The notes: generated by a model from the letters alone, not told the origin. A stretch of 64,000 nt of DNA from Nostoc spongiaeforme FACHB-130 (GCF_014698475.1 NZ_JACJTB010000022.1:37603-101602), one strand, 5' to 3'; shown: positions 1 to 9,111, counted from the first letter of the stretch. Numbers and translations are program-made.

Positions 1-2365
1 TTAAATATAAGTCACCTCCTTCTATTTGAGTGCTTGTTAACTGATAAATAACCCCCTGAATAATCGCATCTTGAGGATTATTAAATCTGACGCTTCCTGT
101 TCCTGAATGCCCACCAAAATAGCCAGGAGATTTACTAGCAGGATAATAGATATACTCTTGGACTAAATGACCATAACCAATCAACTCTGAACTTAATGCT
201 TTTCCTCCAATTGATACAGCAAAATAATTAAGAATGTCTTTAGCATTCTCGCCCATTTGCCGAGCTAAGTCTGCATTCCCGTCATCCTCTCTCCAACTAA
301 ATCTAGCAACAAATATTCCATTTTCGATGGTGACGTAATATCCTGCACGGGGATAGTCTCTATCTCCAAATGTCCCACCCAGGATACTACCTAATAGTGT
401 TCCAACAGCACCTAATACAATAACACCAATAGGGCCAGCAAAAGAGCCAGCAGTAAACCAAGCTCCTACACTGGAAGCGACAGAAGTTGCAGCAGCACCA
501 GTACCTAAAGTATAAGCACCTCCCAGACTTGCTACTAAGCTACCTATTGACGCGCCTATTCCTGCTCCTTCAACACTAAAATCTTCACTTAAAATATTCC
601 ACTTCTGTATCGCTGCTTGGTGTAACTGTGAACCTAAAAATGAACCTAATGCAGATGCACCTGCATTTAAGAGATTACTGCCAAAAGATTCTAAACTTAC
701 ATCTGCATTAGCTATAATTTTTTGTCCTTGGGAGTCAAGAATAAATTCTCCTGTAATTTTATCAATCTCATAGATTGGTGTTGCACCAAAGAATTTGACA
801 GAAATAATTGGATCAAAAGACGCAACAGATTTTTGTATTAAAAATAAACTGCTGTTATTGACGATTGTACTAACTCCTATTTGAGTTAGTGGATCTTCAA
901 TCTTAAAAGTGTTAATTAAAGAATTAGCTAGTTTGGATGTCCCCAAACCAATCCCTGTTGAAATAAAACTAGCGGGTAATCGTTTGTACAGTGCTGCTAA
1001 TGATAAGGATTTTTCGGTGCGTGCTAAAAATTCAGGATCATTCGATAAGTCAAACTCGTAAACTATAGCATCTCCAACCCAACTACCAACTGTTTTACCT
1101 AATGATTGGGCTACAAGCTGACTGGCGAATTTATCATCAGCAAAATAAGAGCCAATTTGACTACCAACTGATGCACCAATAAGACCACCTGGTGTCACAG
1201 GTTGATAGAGAGACAGAGACTCGTTATGAACCCGATAATCTCCTGCGACATAAGTATGTAATTCCTCAACAGTAAAGTTATAGACTGTATGTTTACCTGC
1301 TACTGGTTTAATACCAGGGTGAGGAATGAGTTTACCTGTTACCCCAACTAAAAAGCCATGAGTACCGATTTCACCTAAAGCTTTAAAACTGCCATCGGGT
1401 TGGAGAAAATGATGTCCTAAAGTGACTTTAATATTGCCTAATTGAACGACTTCTTGATCTGGTGTGATAAATGTTTGGGTTACTTTGCGTGGCTGGAGTT
1501 CTCCCAACCCATCAAATGCCATTACTTCATCGCCAGCTTTAATTTGTTCGATAGGTTTGTATGTACCATCTGACATTGAAATTGGTGTTTCTGCCGTAAA
1601 GCAGAATTGATGCAATTCATATAACTGAATTACTTTTTTTAATTCTGATAGGTTCTTCAAATATTCTTGAGCAATTGGTGTTTGATAGGGGTCAGGATTA
1701 TATAAACCTCCATTTTCTTTTGCTTTTGCTGCCTTTTCATTCATTGCCATCTCGCCAACATTATAAAAATAAACAATTAGCGATTCTCTCTCTTCTTGTG
1801 TAAGATTGTTCCAGTTTGACGCATTTTTTTGGTACCATTGAGCAGCATTTTGTACCATTAAGCCAGCAAATATTACTGTTGCTGGATTTTGACTATCAAT
1901 AAGATCATGAGTTAATCTTTTATAATCATTCTTGTAGTGCTTTAAATTTAATGGATCACTATGAGGGTATTGTTCACTGTACTTGTATAATAAATCTATA
2001 GCCGTATAAATTTGTATGTTGCCACGACCAACATCAATAGCAGCGACGAAAGTTTCTTTAAGAGAAGGATCATTTTTTATTTGTTCCCACAAACTTGGAG
2101 CAGATTTCAAAATTGTATAAGTTTGTTCAATATGAAAATGCGTCGCTTCTGAGGCAAATATATCAGCATACACTTGAATAAAAGCATCTCGCAGAGTTTC
2201 ATTACGATCATGAAACTCTTCAAGGATAGAACCAGCTATAACTTTGTCAGAAATACCATATTTTTCAAGGTTTAATACTTTATTAACTGCATTTATAGTC
2301 TTCATCTGGCTAACAACAGTTAATAGTTCAAATTCAGAATAAAGTTGAGGATTTTCAGTCGCCAT
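1..2365 (-). CDS. Hint-domain protein with glycine-rich hydrophobic C-terminal region (3' end outside window)
   Basis: The frame opens at an ATG (2363-2365) with GGAG about 7 bases upstream and stays open for 788 codons to the window edge, so the C-terminus is missing. Residues 1-254 are mainly helical and unrecognised. A Hint (intein/hedgehog autoprocessing) domain runs from Cys255 in FCFTAETPIS to Asn381 in YRVHNES. It has the N-terminal Cys, the DEVMAFD strand, a TLGHHF block-B-like motif and the terminal His-Asn followed by Glu-Ser. After it come Gly/Ala-rich hydrophobic stretches (about residues 392-410 and 600-670) that resemble membrane-inserting segments. In bacterial exported toxins such Hint modules sit before a released C-terminal domain. 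Here the hydrophobic part follows the Hint domain, so a self-processing secreted or surface protein is plausible. Inference only; the real function is unknown. Confidence 0.75.
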   Translation of the reverse strand, partial: MATENPQLYSEFELLTVVSQMKTINAVNKVLNLEKYGISDKVIAGSILEEFHDRNETLRDAFIQVYADIFASEATHFHIEQTYTILKSAPSLWEQIKNDPSLKETFVAAIDVGRGNIQIYTAIDLLYKYSEQYPHSDPLNLKHYKNDYKRLTHDLIDSQNPATVIFAGLMVQNAAQWYQKNASNWNNLTQEERESLIVYFYNVGEMAMNEKAAKAKENGGLYNPDPYQTPIAQEYLKNLSELKKVIQLYELHQFCFTAETPISMSDGTYKPIEQIKAGDEVMAFDGLGELQPRKVTQTFITPDQEVVQLGNIKVTLGHHFLQPDGSFKALGEIGTHGFLVGVTGKLIPHPGIKPVAGKHTVYNFTVEELHTYVAGDYRVHNESLSLYQPVTPGGLIGASVGSQIGSYFADDKFASQLVAQSLGKTVGSWVGDAIVYEFDLSNDPEFLARTEKSLSLAALYKRLPASFISTGIGLGTSKLANSLINTFKIEDPLTQIGVSTIVNNSSLFLIQKSVASFDPIISVKFFGATPIYEIDKITGEFILDSQGQKIIANADVSLESFGSNLLNAGASALGSFLGSQLHQAAIQKWNILSEDFSVEGAGIGASIGSLVASLGGAYTLGTGAAATSVASSVGAWFTAGSFAGPIGVIVLGAVGTLLGSILGGTFGDRDYPRAGYYVTIENGIFVARFSWREDDGNADLARQMGENAKDILNYFAVSIGGKALSSELIGYGHLVQEYIYYPASKSPGYFGGHSGTGSVRFNNPQDAIIQGVIYQLTSTQIEGGDLYL

Positions 2366-2777
2366 TTTAAACTCCTAAAATTTTACAAAGAAATAAGTTA
2401 ATTGCGATGAAGATATAATTTAATTTAAGATAAATATTAAAGATGTAAATAAATTAGACTCTATTATTAATTCAATACTTTCATATGAAAAATATACAAC
2501 AAAGTTTTTATTACTTTTATTCTTTAATATCTCTTACTTAATTGATCAATTTAGTTTGGATAAATCTTAAACAAGCTTACAGATCCACCAACACAACAAG
2601 CTACACAACAACTAAATATAAGTTGGGCTGTTTATACTTCCTGCTTATACGTATCAAAATACTGATATCATGTGTTTGTTCATGTCACAGTAAAAACTAC
2701 TGAAACTCTTAATTTTCCTTAAGTTGCAGACTGTGTTGTGAACAGCCAATATCAATGCAGTATTTTTTGATACATAT
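2366..2777. other. AT-rich intergenic region between divergent genes, with a long imperfect inverted repeat
   Basis: No open frame of note. It separates the minus-strand Hint gene from the plus-strand CHAT operon, so both promoters should lie here. The right part, 2651-2773, forms an imperfect inverted repeat (GTATCAAAATACTG at 2651-2664 against CAGTATTTTTTGATAC at 2758-2773, arms extendable to about 40 bases). It ends 5 bases before the next start codon. Confidence 0.6.
2651..2773. repeat. Imperfect inverted repeat, MITE-like
   Basis: Left arm 2651-2690 and right arm 2731-2773 are complementary with small gaps. Both start from GTATCAAA(AA)ATACTG and both end in a CACAG/CTGTG motif. The 40-base centre is AT-rich. 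The structure could be a small non-autonomous transposon or a hairpin in the leader of the CHAT operon. Confidence 0.45.
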
Positions 2778-3317
2778 ATGTGTCACGGAAATGCAGACAA
2801 AAATCTCTGTCCAGAGTGCTTAAAAGCTCAACAAATCTCCGGTATAGACGTTAAACGCTTATTATTGCAACTTACAAAGTTCAAATGCGAATATTATCCA
2901 CAAAGTCAAGAACTTTCTGACAAAGAAATTAAATACTTATGCCTTTCGCTGTCTCGCTATAGTAAAGGAGAGATTGCTTATTACTTTTACAGACATAAGA
3001 TTCCAACTATTCAAGAATTAGCAGCTTGTGAAGACATAGAAAGGCGAATAAAAAACTTAAATGCTGAGATGTCTAATCGAATACACAGATATATTAAGCG
3101 ATTAATGAACTTAACAGATGAGAATAAACGTCTGCCATCATGGAAAGATATCATTGCATATTTAGAAAAAAGTGGATATAAGATAGCTCAAACTTGTACA
3201 TCAGAAAAACAAGTTAACCTGATGTTACTCGAAAGTGATATCAGTGCTGATGAACTTCAATCTCTCTTACAAAAAAATGGCTTCCACAGCAAAATTAGTC
3301 GAATAATTGACCATTAA
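2778..3317 (+). CDS. Hypothetical protein, possible helix-turn-helix regulator heading the CHAT operon
   Basis: A 179-residue soluble protein. ATG 2778 is the only reasonable start because an in-frame stop lies at 2739. No clear Shine-Dalgarno site is seen. The N-terminus carries Cys2, Cys11 and Cys14, which may be a metal site. Residues 45-110 (LSDKEIKYLC, then KGEIAYYFYR, then an RRIKNLNAEM helix) resemble the helical N-terminal modules found ahead of cyanobacterial NACHT/CHAT conflict proteins. Residues 120-175 form a second small helical unit. The stop is followed 22 bases later by the next likely start, and all four genes to 6860 run in the same direction, so it is probably co-transcribed with the DUF1822-like and CHAT genes. 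The fold call is inference; I do not recognise a named family. Confidence 0.55.
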   Translation: MCHGNADKNLCPECLKAQQISGIDVKRLLLQLTKFKCEYYPQSQELSDKEIKYLCLSLSRYSKGEIAYYFYRHKIPTIQELAACEDIERRIKNLNAEMSNRIHRYIKRLMNLTDENKRLPSWKDIIAYLEKSGYKIAQTCTSEKQVNLMLLESDISADELQSLLQKNGFHSKISRIIDH

Positions 3318-3339
3318 ACAAATATCTGAGTCTCAAATT

Positions 3340-3945
3340 ATGCAAAAACGCCGAACTTTTATTATAGAAGGCTCTCAAGACGAACTTGAAAGAATTGTAG
3401 CTCTTTTTGAATTAGAGGAATTAGATAACTTACTAGGTATAAAAGTTTTAAATGTCAAAATGATTTCTTCTGCTCAAGCTGATCAATTAGAATCTGAACA
3501 AGTGATGACTATTGCTACTCAATCTTTGAGTGAATCTGCAAAAGAAGAATTAGAATTTGATTTATACAGAATTTGGTTAGATAATCTTTGGCGAAAAGGA
3601 TTACAACCAGTAGTAAGAACTATTCAATCTGCTACAGGTATTAAAACAATTAACTTTAAAGAAAAATCTGTAGAACTTATCGTCACAATAACGCCGTTAA
3701 ATGAAACAGAAATACAGATATTTTTGAAAGTTCGTCCATCTGAAGGTAAAGGATATTTACCGGAAGGGCTAAAAGCTTGTATTCTCGATGAAAATGACGA
3801 AATTATTCTGGAAAAATCCACTGATAATCAAAGTAATATGCTTGATATTACTTATGGTCAGCGATTTACTTGTGAACGAAATGATTGTTTTAGTGTTAGC
3901 TTAACTTTGGGAAATGAAACTATTAAAGAATATTTTCCAGAGTAA
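3340..3945 (+). CDS. DUF1822-like protein, C-terminal-type domain
   Basis: A 201-residue protein from ATG 3340. An upstream TTG at 3307 would add 11 residues and overlap the preceding gene. The C-terminal half (LKVRPSEGKGYLPEGLKACI, then a LDENDE strand and EYFPE at the end) matches my memory of the C-terminal beta domain of DUF1822 proteins. These often stand directly before CHAT-domain proteases in cyanobacteria. Only this part of the family is present: the longer N-terminal domain is missing here, while a lone N-terminal DUF1822 domain sits at 35832. Its position 9 bases before the CHAT gene supports a role as partner, sensor or inhibitor of the protease. That role is inferred. Confidence 0.6.
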   Translation: MQKRRTFIIEGSQDELERIVALFELEELDNLLGIKVLNVKMISSAQADQLESEQVMTIATQSLSESAKEELEFDLYRIWLDNLWRKGLQPVVRTIQSATGIKTINFKEKSVELIVTITPLNETEIQIFLKVRPSEGKGYLPEGLKACILDENDEIILEKSTDNQSNMLDITYGQRFTCERNDCFSVSLTLGNETIKEYFPE

Positions 3946-3954
3946 TTACTTGTT

Positions 3955-6255
3955 ATGGTCAAAAGAATATATTTAAAGTTTGGCTACTCCGTTCAATTAG
4001 AACGTGTACCCATAGCAGCTTTACCCGTTACCCTAACAGTTTACGATAATGCAGGACTATTACAAGAATTAGGTTCTGGTTATTATTTATCTCTCTTGCC
4101 TAAAAATCTCAGAAATTCATTTCGCAAATGGCAAAAATATATTGCTCCTCATCCTGATGATGATTCTGTTAGGCGTATCAAGTTAGAACCTATTAATCCA
4201 AATAATAATCTAGAAATTGATGACAGTAATATTAACTTTGAGCAACTAGCCAATAATTTCAAGACTAACCTTAACCAATGGCTAAATGAAGAAGCATGGC
4301 TCAATGAATATGGAAATAACGATACTAAAATTAAGCAGGTTTTAGAAAGCTACTATTCAGAAAAAGAAGAAATACAAATTTTTCTTCAAACCGAAAATAG
4401 AGAATTAAGGGGACTACCTTGGCAAGAATGGGACGTACTGCAAAAATTCTTTATTAATCACTCTAATACAGAAGTATCAATTAGTGCCACTAATTTTAAA
4501 CGTCCTGAGCAACAGCAAACTCTCTTGCTAGATGCAAGAATTAGAATTTTGGCCGTTTTTGGAGACGAAAAACTAGGCTTAGATGAAGAAAAGACTTTAA
4601 TCGTTAATTTAGAGAAATATGGTGGACTAATTAAACTTTTACACCAGCCAGATAGACTAACTCTAGAGCAAGCATTACAAGAACCTAAAGGTTGGCATAT
4701 ATTTTTCTTTGCTGGTCATAGTGGAAGTGACGAAAACGGTAAAATAGGCTGGATTGAAATTAACCCTTCTGAAAAAATTTCAATTGACAATCTTACAACT
4801 CAACTGGACAGGCTCATTCGAGATAAGTTACAGCTTGCTATTTTTAATTCTTGTGATGGTTTGGGTTTAGCAAATCAGCTAACTTCCTTATCCTTACCTT
4901 ACTGTATAGTCATGCGTGAGCCTGTTGAATCCTTGTTCGCTCGTAGGCTATTGAGACATTTGCTTACTGCTTTTGTTAAGGGTAAATCTTTATTTGCTTC
5001 TATGCGTACAGCGCGTGAGTCTCTGCGTAAGGAGTTTGACGAAGAAGGTAAGCATCCTGGTAAAAGTTGGCTCCCTGTAATTGTAGCCAATCCAGAAGCT
5101 CGGCCTCTAACATGGGATGGAATGTTTACCGAGCGTCGATTAGATAGAAAATGGGAGTTCCTTCTTTTTACTATCTTGCTGATAGCAATCATAGGACTAC
5201 CATTGAGCATTTGGGCAGAGTTTGGGAATATTAATACTTTAAAGCTTTATGCTCAACTTTATCCACACCTTGTCATTTATCCATCTTTATTTCTTTGGAT
5301 ATCACTATATGGACTATACAGAGCAATATGCCTAATTCGGCAAAAAGCAAAGATATTTTGGGGTTTTACAGCAGTAGTATTTGTTTTAAGCTGCATTGCT
5401 CTAGCTTTAGATTTAAATACTGATCCCACCTTATTACTTGAATTAAAGCCGAACGCCACAACAGTTGTATATCCACAAAAATTTGCCCAAGAATTTAACG
5501 AGCAGCGAGTATTTAAAAATGATCTAAAAACAATTCCTAAAGATTTATTAGATATTACTCAAATAATTGATTCACGAGGTAATATTACTGCCAAAAAGCA
5601 AAATATCGAAGAATCTCTAAAAAAATTTATTAGTACTCAACGCCAGGAGCAAGAAAACAGAAACTATCAAGGCTATAATAGCTTTTTAAGAAATGTCTTG
5701 AAGTATCATATCTGGAAAGGACAATTCTCATTCAGTCGTTGGTTTTATGCTTTCAGTTACTTTATTATCTTTTTTTGTGCAGCAGAAATTTTTGCTTTAC
5801 TGATGCAAAACTTACTTGCTCCTAATTCAGTATTTAAGAAGCATAAGTATATTAGTTATTTGATTATCTGTGATACAGGGCTTCTGTTGTGGTATCCCTT
5901 TTATTATTACTATACAGACCAAATTAAGTCATTATTATTTGATATAAATACAGAGTTAACTAATCTTGCAGGACTTGTCTATTTATTCATTTTTTCTCTA
6001 TTAGTTATGACACTTGTCGTAACCATGAGTCAGATTAAAGTAGCAAAATACCGCCACATTTTAAGTCTTATTGTTATTGCTATAGTAGCACTAACTAATT
6101 TAATGATAATTCATGGTAGCGCATTTCTAATTGATCAGATGTTTGGAATTAGTAGTCATAGTACTTTTATTACTTGGATTGGTTCAATTAGTTTTTTTGT
6201 TTTTATATTTATTTTAGTTATTTACTTAATTGACAACAAAGTAACCGAAATATAA
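3955..6255 (+). CDS. CHAT-domain caspase-like protease with multi-pass membrane C-terminus
   Basis: 766 residues. The CHAT (caspase HetF-associated with TPR) domain spans about residues 190-395. The catalytic pair is His255 in FFAGHSG and Cys300 in FNSCDG, and the end is marked by WLPVIVANPEA. Residues 1-190 form a beta-rich N-terminal region. From about residue 400 there are roughly eight hydrophobic segments (near 400-420, 435-455, 465-485, 595-620, 635-655, 672-690, 700-718 and 735-760), with a soluble loop at 490-590. It therefore looks like a membrane-anchored cysteine peptidase acting at the cytoplasmic face. CHAT proteases are effectors in programmed cell death and antiviral conflict systems. 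Flanking DUF1822-like and CPBP-protease genes form a compact operon with it. Domain and residues are seen directly; the defence role is inferred. Confidence 0.85.
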   Translation: MVKRIYLKFGYSVQLERVPIAALPVTLTVYDNAGLLQELGSGYYLSLLPKNLRNSFRKWQKYIAPHPDDDSVRRIKLEPINPNNNLEIDDSNINFEQLANNFKTNLNQWLNEEAWLNEYGNNDTKIKQVLESYYSEKEEIQIFLQTENRELRGLPWQEWDVLQKFFINHSNTEVSISATNFKRPEQQQTLLLDARIRILAVFGDEKLGLDEEKTLIVNLEKYGGLIKLLHQPDRLTLEQALQEPKGWHIFFFAGHSGSDENGKIGWIEINPSEKISIDNLTTQLDRLIRDKLQLAIFNSCDGLGLANQLTSLSLPYCIVMREPVESLFARRLLRHLLTAFVKGKSLFASMRTARESLRKEFDEEGKHPGKSWLPVIVANPEARPLTWDGMFTERRLDRKWEFLLFTILLIAIIGLPLSIWAEFGNINTLKLYAQLYPHLVIYPSLFLWISLYGLYRAICLIRQKAKIFWGFTAVVFVLSCIALALDLNTDPTLLLELKPNATTVVYPQKFAQEFNEQRVFKNDLKTIPKDLLDITQIIDSRGNITAKKQNIEESLKKFISTQRQEQENRNYQGYNSFLRNVLKYHIWKGQFSFSRWFYAFSYFIIFFCAAEIFALLMQNLLAPNSVFKKHKYISYLIICDTGLLLWYPFYYYYTDQIKSLLFDINTELTNLAGLVYLFIFSLLVMTLVVTMSQIKVAKYRHILSLIVIAIVALTNLMIIHGSAFLIDQMFGISSHSTFITWIGSISFFVFIFILVIYLIDNKVTEI

Positions 6256-6257
6256 AA

Positions 6258-6860
6258 ATGGCAGAATTAGGAAGTGAGAAAGCTAAATTTATATTAATTG
6301 TTCTCCTAATATATATTTTGCCAGTAATCTTGATACTCGTCGGCATCATTCCATTTAATTTTCGGTTTATATTATTAATAATCATTGCCATTTCAGTAAT
6401 TTTGTATGCTAAAAATACAGGAATTCTTTTAGAAGAATTAGGTTTCAAACACAATAACACAATACCTGCAATAAAGAGTGTTTTACCCGTAACATTCGGA
6501 TTGACAGGATTAATAATAATTCATTATTTTATAAAAGGAATACGAATTGATAATTCTGCTATCCAATGGTACTTCTATTTATTCTTTGTTATTGTGTCTG
6601 CACCTTTGCAAGAGTTTTTATATAGAGGTTACTTATTTTATCTTTTCTCCAAAGTTGGTTTTTCTCAATACTTTCTTGTTACTTCTTCTATTTTGTATAG
6701 TTTTGTCCATGCAATTTACTGGGACTTACCAACTCTACTGTTCACTCTAGTAATCGGTTTTATTTGGGGATATCACTATACTCGGTTCATAAATTTATAT
6801 AGCGTCATTGTTAGCCATATTCTATTGGGAGTAGTTGCGATCGCTACTGGATTATTGTGA
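6258..6860 (+). CDS. CPBP-family intramembrane metalloprotease (Abi/CAAX-like)
   Basis: 200 residues, mostly membrane-spanning (about six segments), starting at ATG 6258 two bases after the CHAT stop. The three family motifs are visible: PLQEFLYRGYL (EExxxR, with Gln in the first Glu position), SFVHAI (second, His-containing motif) and VSHILLG (third motif). The Gln-for-Glu change may matter because the first Glu is a catalytic or metal-adjacent residue in Rce1-type enzymes. The family includes prenyl-protein endopeptidases and bacteriocin-immunity proteins. Immediate linkage to the CHAT gene suggests it processes or protects a membrane component of that system (inference). Confidence 0.8.
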   Translation: MAELGSEKAKFILIVLLIYILPVILILVGIIPFNFRFILLIIIAISVILYAKNTGILLEELGFKHNNTIPAIKSVLPVTFGLTGLIIIHYFIKGIRIDNSAIQWYFYLFFVIVSAPLQEFLYRGYLFYLFSKVGFSQYFLVTSSILYSFVHAIYWDLPTLLFTLVIGFIWGYHYTRFINLYSVIVSHILLGVVAIATGLL

Positions 6861-6934
6861 TTTAATAATGCTTTAGTTTATTATGAGTGTCCAATATTGT
6901 CGGCTAAAATTTAACAGTTTTACCTATACCTCTA

Positions 6935-7117
6935 TTAGTACCGATCGCTATCTCTTGTGTTGTATTTAGCAATCATCTGCTCAAAAGCTTCTTGCAAATC
7001 AATTCCTTGAGAATTAGCTAGACAGATGACAGCAAACAAAATGTCAGCGAGTTCACCAGCTAGTTCTTGTCTGCGTGGCTGTTGCCGTTGTGCCTTCTTC
7101 TCAACAACGAGCGATAA
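6935..7117 (-). pseudogene. Decayed MazG-like nucleotide pyrophosphohydrolase, C-terminal part
   Basis: The frame reads QQPRRQELAGELADILFAV, then LANSQGIDLQEAFEQM and a C-terminal TRDSDRY. This is the typical C-terminal helix pair (ELADxL metal-ligand motif) of small MazG-like NTP pyrophosphohydrolases. The usual N-terminal half with its EExxE metal ligands is not found upstream. Instead the frame runs antisense through an IS630-type transposase remnant. I read this as a gene truncated by insertion and decay. Confidence 0.6.
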
Positions 7118-7261
7118 AAGGTGAAAGATAGAGCCGAAGTGATTAGATTGAGCGCACATGGTTGGTATGTAGAGAAGATAGCAGCGCACTTTAACTGGAC
7201 TGCCCAAACAGTGAGAGAAGTGTTGCATAGATAGGGAAAGTTAGGCGATAAGGGGCTTTGG
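7118..7261 (+). pseudogene. IS630-family transposase remnant (N-terminal HTH)
   Basis: Plus-strand codons from 7118 read KVKDRAEVIRLSAHGWYV and continue with KIAAHFNWTAQTVREVLHR. This is the helix-turn-helix region of IS630-type transposases. A TAG replaces the expected Trp codon right after LHR, and the frame is closed by TAA just upstream. Similarity stops after KLGDKGLW. Only about 48 codons survive, with no inverted repeats visible. Confidence 0.6.
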
Positions 7262-7434
7262 TTGAAATTTCTTGTTTCAGCAGTGTAAAAGTCCTGAACC
7301 TGCTGTTGCCAATCATGTTGGATTGCTGCTAAGATGTTGGAGAAGATTTGCTCATCGAATACCACTAACTCCGCACTGATTCTGTTGTCGGATTCTATTA
7401 GTGATAGTTGCCATTGGGGTCGGTTGATAATCAT
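7262..7434 (-). CDS. Fragment of an unrecognised protein (possible gene start)
   Basis: An ATG at 7434 opens a frame beginning MIINRPQWQLSLIESD with plausible coding composition as far as DFYTAETR. Beyond that the frame runs antisense into the IS630 remnant. It may be the 5' part of a gene cut by the insertion, possibly unrelated to the MazG piece. Function unknown. Confidence 0.3.
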
Positions 7435-8401
7435 CTCGCAATTCTACAAATTCTACTTTATTAAACTTATATCTTGCCTGTTTTAACCAACTGGCGATCG
7501 CTCTTTTTTTCAGGCGTAAGTGCTACAGTCTGGGTTGAATTTAAACGAAATAAACTCTATAAATCATAAAAACTATATAAACACAATAAACTATATAAAT
7601 AGTTTTAACTATTTTACCGCTTAATATCCAGTATTCCTAAACACGTCTTAGAGAAAAAAAGTGTAATGAAAATTACGGGCGCGATTGGCAACTGCGATCT
7701 CTGTAGCAATGAGGATGTGAATCCTTCTGGAGGCGATCGCTCTCCACTGGCATCCCGCAGGACTAAGTTGATTGGGCTTCGCACGCCTGCTCAACTTATT
7801 TTGGCTCAACCCTTACATTACAGCTATAGCCAAGCAAAGTTTTAACGTTTGATGTGTGAGTATGTTTGCTTACCTTATACTTTAGGCTCTGAAGCTTCTT
7901 TTCAGGAATGGCAAAACTTTCTATACACTCCTCTACACGCACTTGTCATATCAGTTCGCAGAGTAATTGAAAAAATTCAACGAAATCATCAGCTTTCTGG
8001 CTCTGCTTGTCGTAGCCATCGCTCTTGGGCTAAAGAATCAGGGTTACACAAGGTTATTTTCAATTAGTCTGCGAACCGACAGACAAATTCGTAGTAAGTT
8101 CTTAACGCGAATAAATTATTACTGTATAGACAATTTTCTGTACCATGTATACATATATTACTCATCTGATGTGGTTTCTGAAAGGCAAGTGGGGCAATAC
8201 TTTCTATACAATTGCCTACACACATATTTACACGACAAGCCCAATCGTTAACCAGTAGCGATTTTGGAGAAATAAGTTTCTGTACAGTTGCCCCAAACAG
8301 TGTACATCGTTACCTAGAGCAGAACAAATACAAGGCGATCGTGTGCATCAAATAAACTGCGGTTAAGATTGTGGTTTCCTGCATTACACAGCCCCAGTAA
8401 C
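7435..8401. other. Non-coding stretch with a copy of the plasmid's iteron cassette
   Basis: No convincing gene. Two overlapping frames (7849-8067, and 7967-8251 from a TTG, with one hydrophobic stretch near its start) lack Shine-Dalgarno sites and look spurious. 7496-7643 holds a divergent copy of the iteron cassette found next to parA. HIP1 sites are present near 7495 and 7735. Confidence 0.6.
7496..7643. repeat. Iteron cassette copy A (ACTATATAAA repeats)
   Basis: Shares AAGTGCTACAGTCTGGGTTG and the following ACGAAATAAACT, ACTATATAAAC and AGTTTTAACTATTTTA blocks with 30705-30835, and the repeat part with 34016-34080. It is 23-27 kb from those copies. Probably relics of partition-site or operator sequence left by duplication. 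Confidence 0.7.
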
Positions 8402-8899
8402 ATGAACCTATTATGGAAAACTGGAATTATTTTTAGTGTGATCGCCCTGGGTAGCACTATAATTTGGATTGTCCACTCACAAAATAACTCACCTATCGCT
8501 TTCGCAGAAGAATGGGTTGTTATAGAAGTGACAGATGGCGAAAGCATGACTGTTCGACAAACCGATGGACATCAAATGCCAGTTCGACTTTGTGGTATTG
8601 ATGCAGCAGGGCAAGCATTAAGTAATCAAGCCAAAGAGAAATTGCGATCGCTTGTTGCCATTAACGATAATCAAGTGATGATCATTCCAGTCCAAAAAGA
8701 TAGCAATGGAAAGACTATGGCAGAAGTGATGGCTTATGGCAAGGGTGGTGTTGAGGTCAGTTTTCAAGAGGAATTGCTCAAGCATGGTTTGGCTATAACA
8801 CGGCAATTCAATGTGGAATGCCCGAATCAGTTGGCTTTTGAGAATGCCCAAAAGATGGCAGTAGCATTAAAGGTTGGCGTGTGGAGACAATTGAAGTGA
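8402..8899 (+). CDS. Thermonuclease-like (SNase-fold) protein with N-terminal anchor or signal
   Basis: 165 residues from ATG 8402; a TTG at 8369 would add 11 residues. Residues 1-22 (MNLLWKTGIIFSVIALGSTI) form one hydrophobic segment, so the domain acts outside the cytoplasm. The staphylococcal-nuclease fold follows: a VIEVTDGESMTVR strand pair, VRLCGIDAAGQ with the active-site Arg, an NGKTMAEVMAYG block with the Glu, EELLKHGLAI, and the closing VGVWRQL. Many cyanobacteria encode such secreted nucleases. There is no operon partner: decayed DNA lies upstream and a convergent hypothetical gene downstream. In family members Ca2+-dependent cleavage of DNA and RNA is expected. Catalytic competence is likely but not proven by motifs alone. 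Confidence 0.8.
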   Translation: MNLLWKTGIIFSVIALGSTIIWIVHSQNNSPIAFAEEWVVIEVTDGESMTVRQTDGHQMPVRLCGIDAAGQALSNQAKEKLRSLVAINDNQVMIIPVQKDSNGKTMAEVMAYGKGGVEVSFQEELLKHGLAITRQFNVECPNQLAFENAQKMAVALKVGVWRQLK

Positions 8900-9111
8900 G
8901 ATTTTTTATAAGCGGGGCTTCAATTTCGTGTAATCTTGAAGTCAGAGTTTCTCTAAATGCAAATCCTATTAGAGGATACTCAGCAAAGTTTGCTTGTTTC
9001 ATCTCTGTCAATACCGATAAGTCTTCAGATACTGCTGTTGAATCTCTATCAAAACTTACAGAGCTTCTTTGATATAAATGTTGAGTTTTAAAACTATAAT
9101 TTATCTTTGTT

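Noticed and set aside
7967..8251. 94-codon frame with a hydrophobic N-terminal stretch
   Set aside because: TTG start, no Shine-Dalgarno site, odd composition after the first 25 codons and overlap with another weak frame; probably not a gene.
8881..9072. 63-codon plus frame after the thermonuclease gene
   Set aside because: Overlaps the nuclease end out of frame, no ribosome-binding site, no recognisable content.
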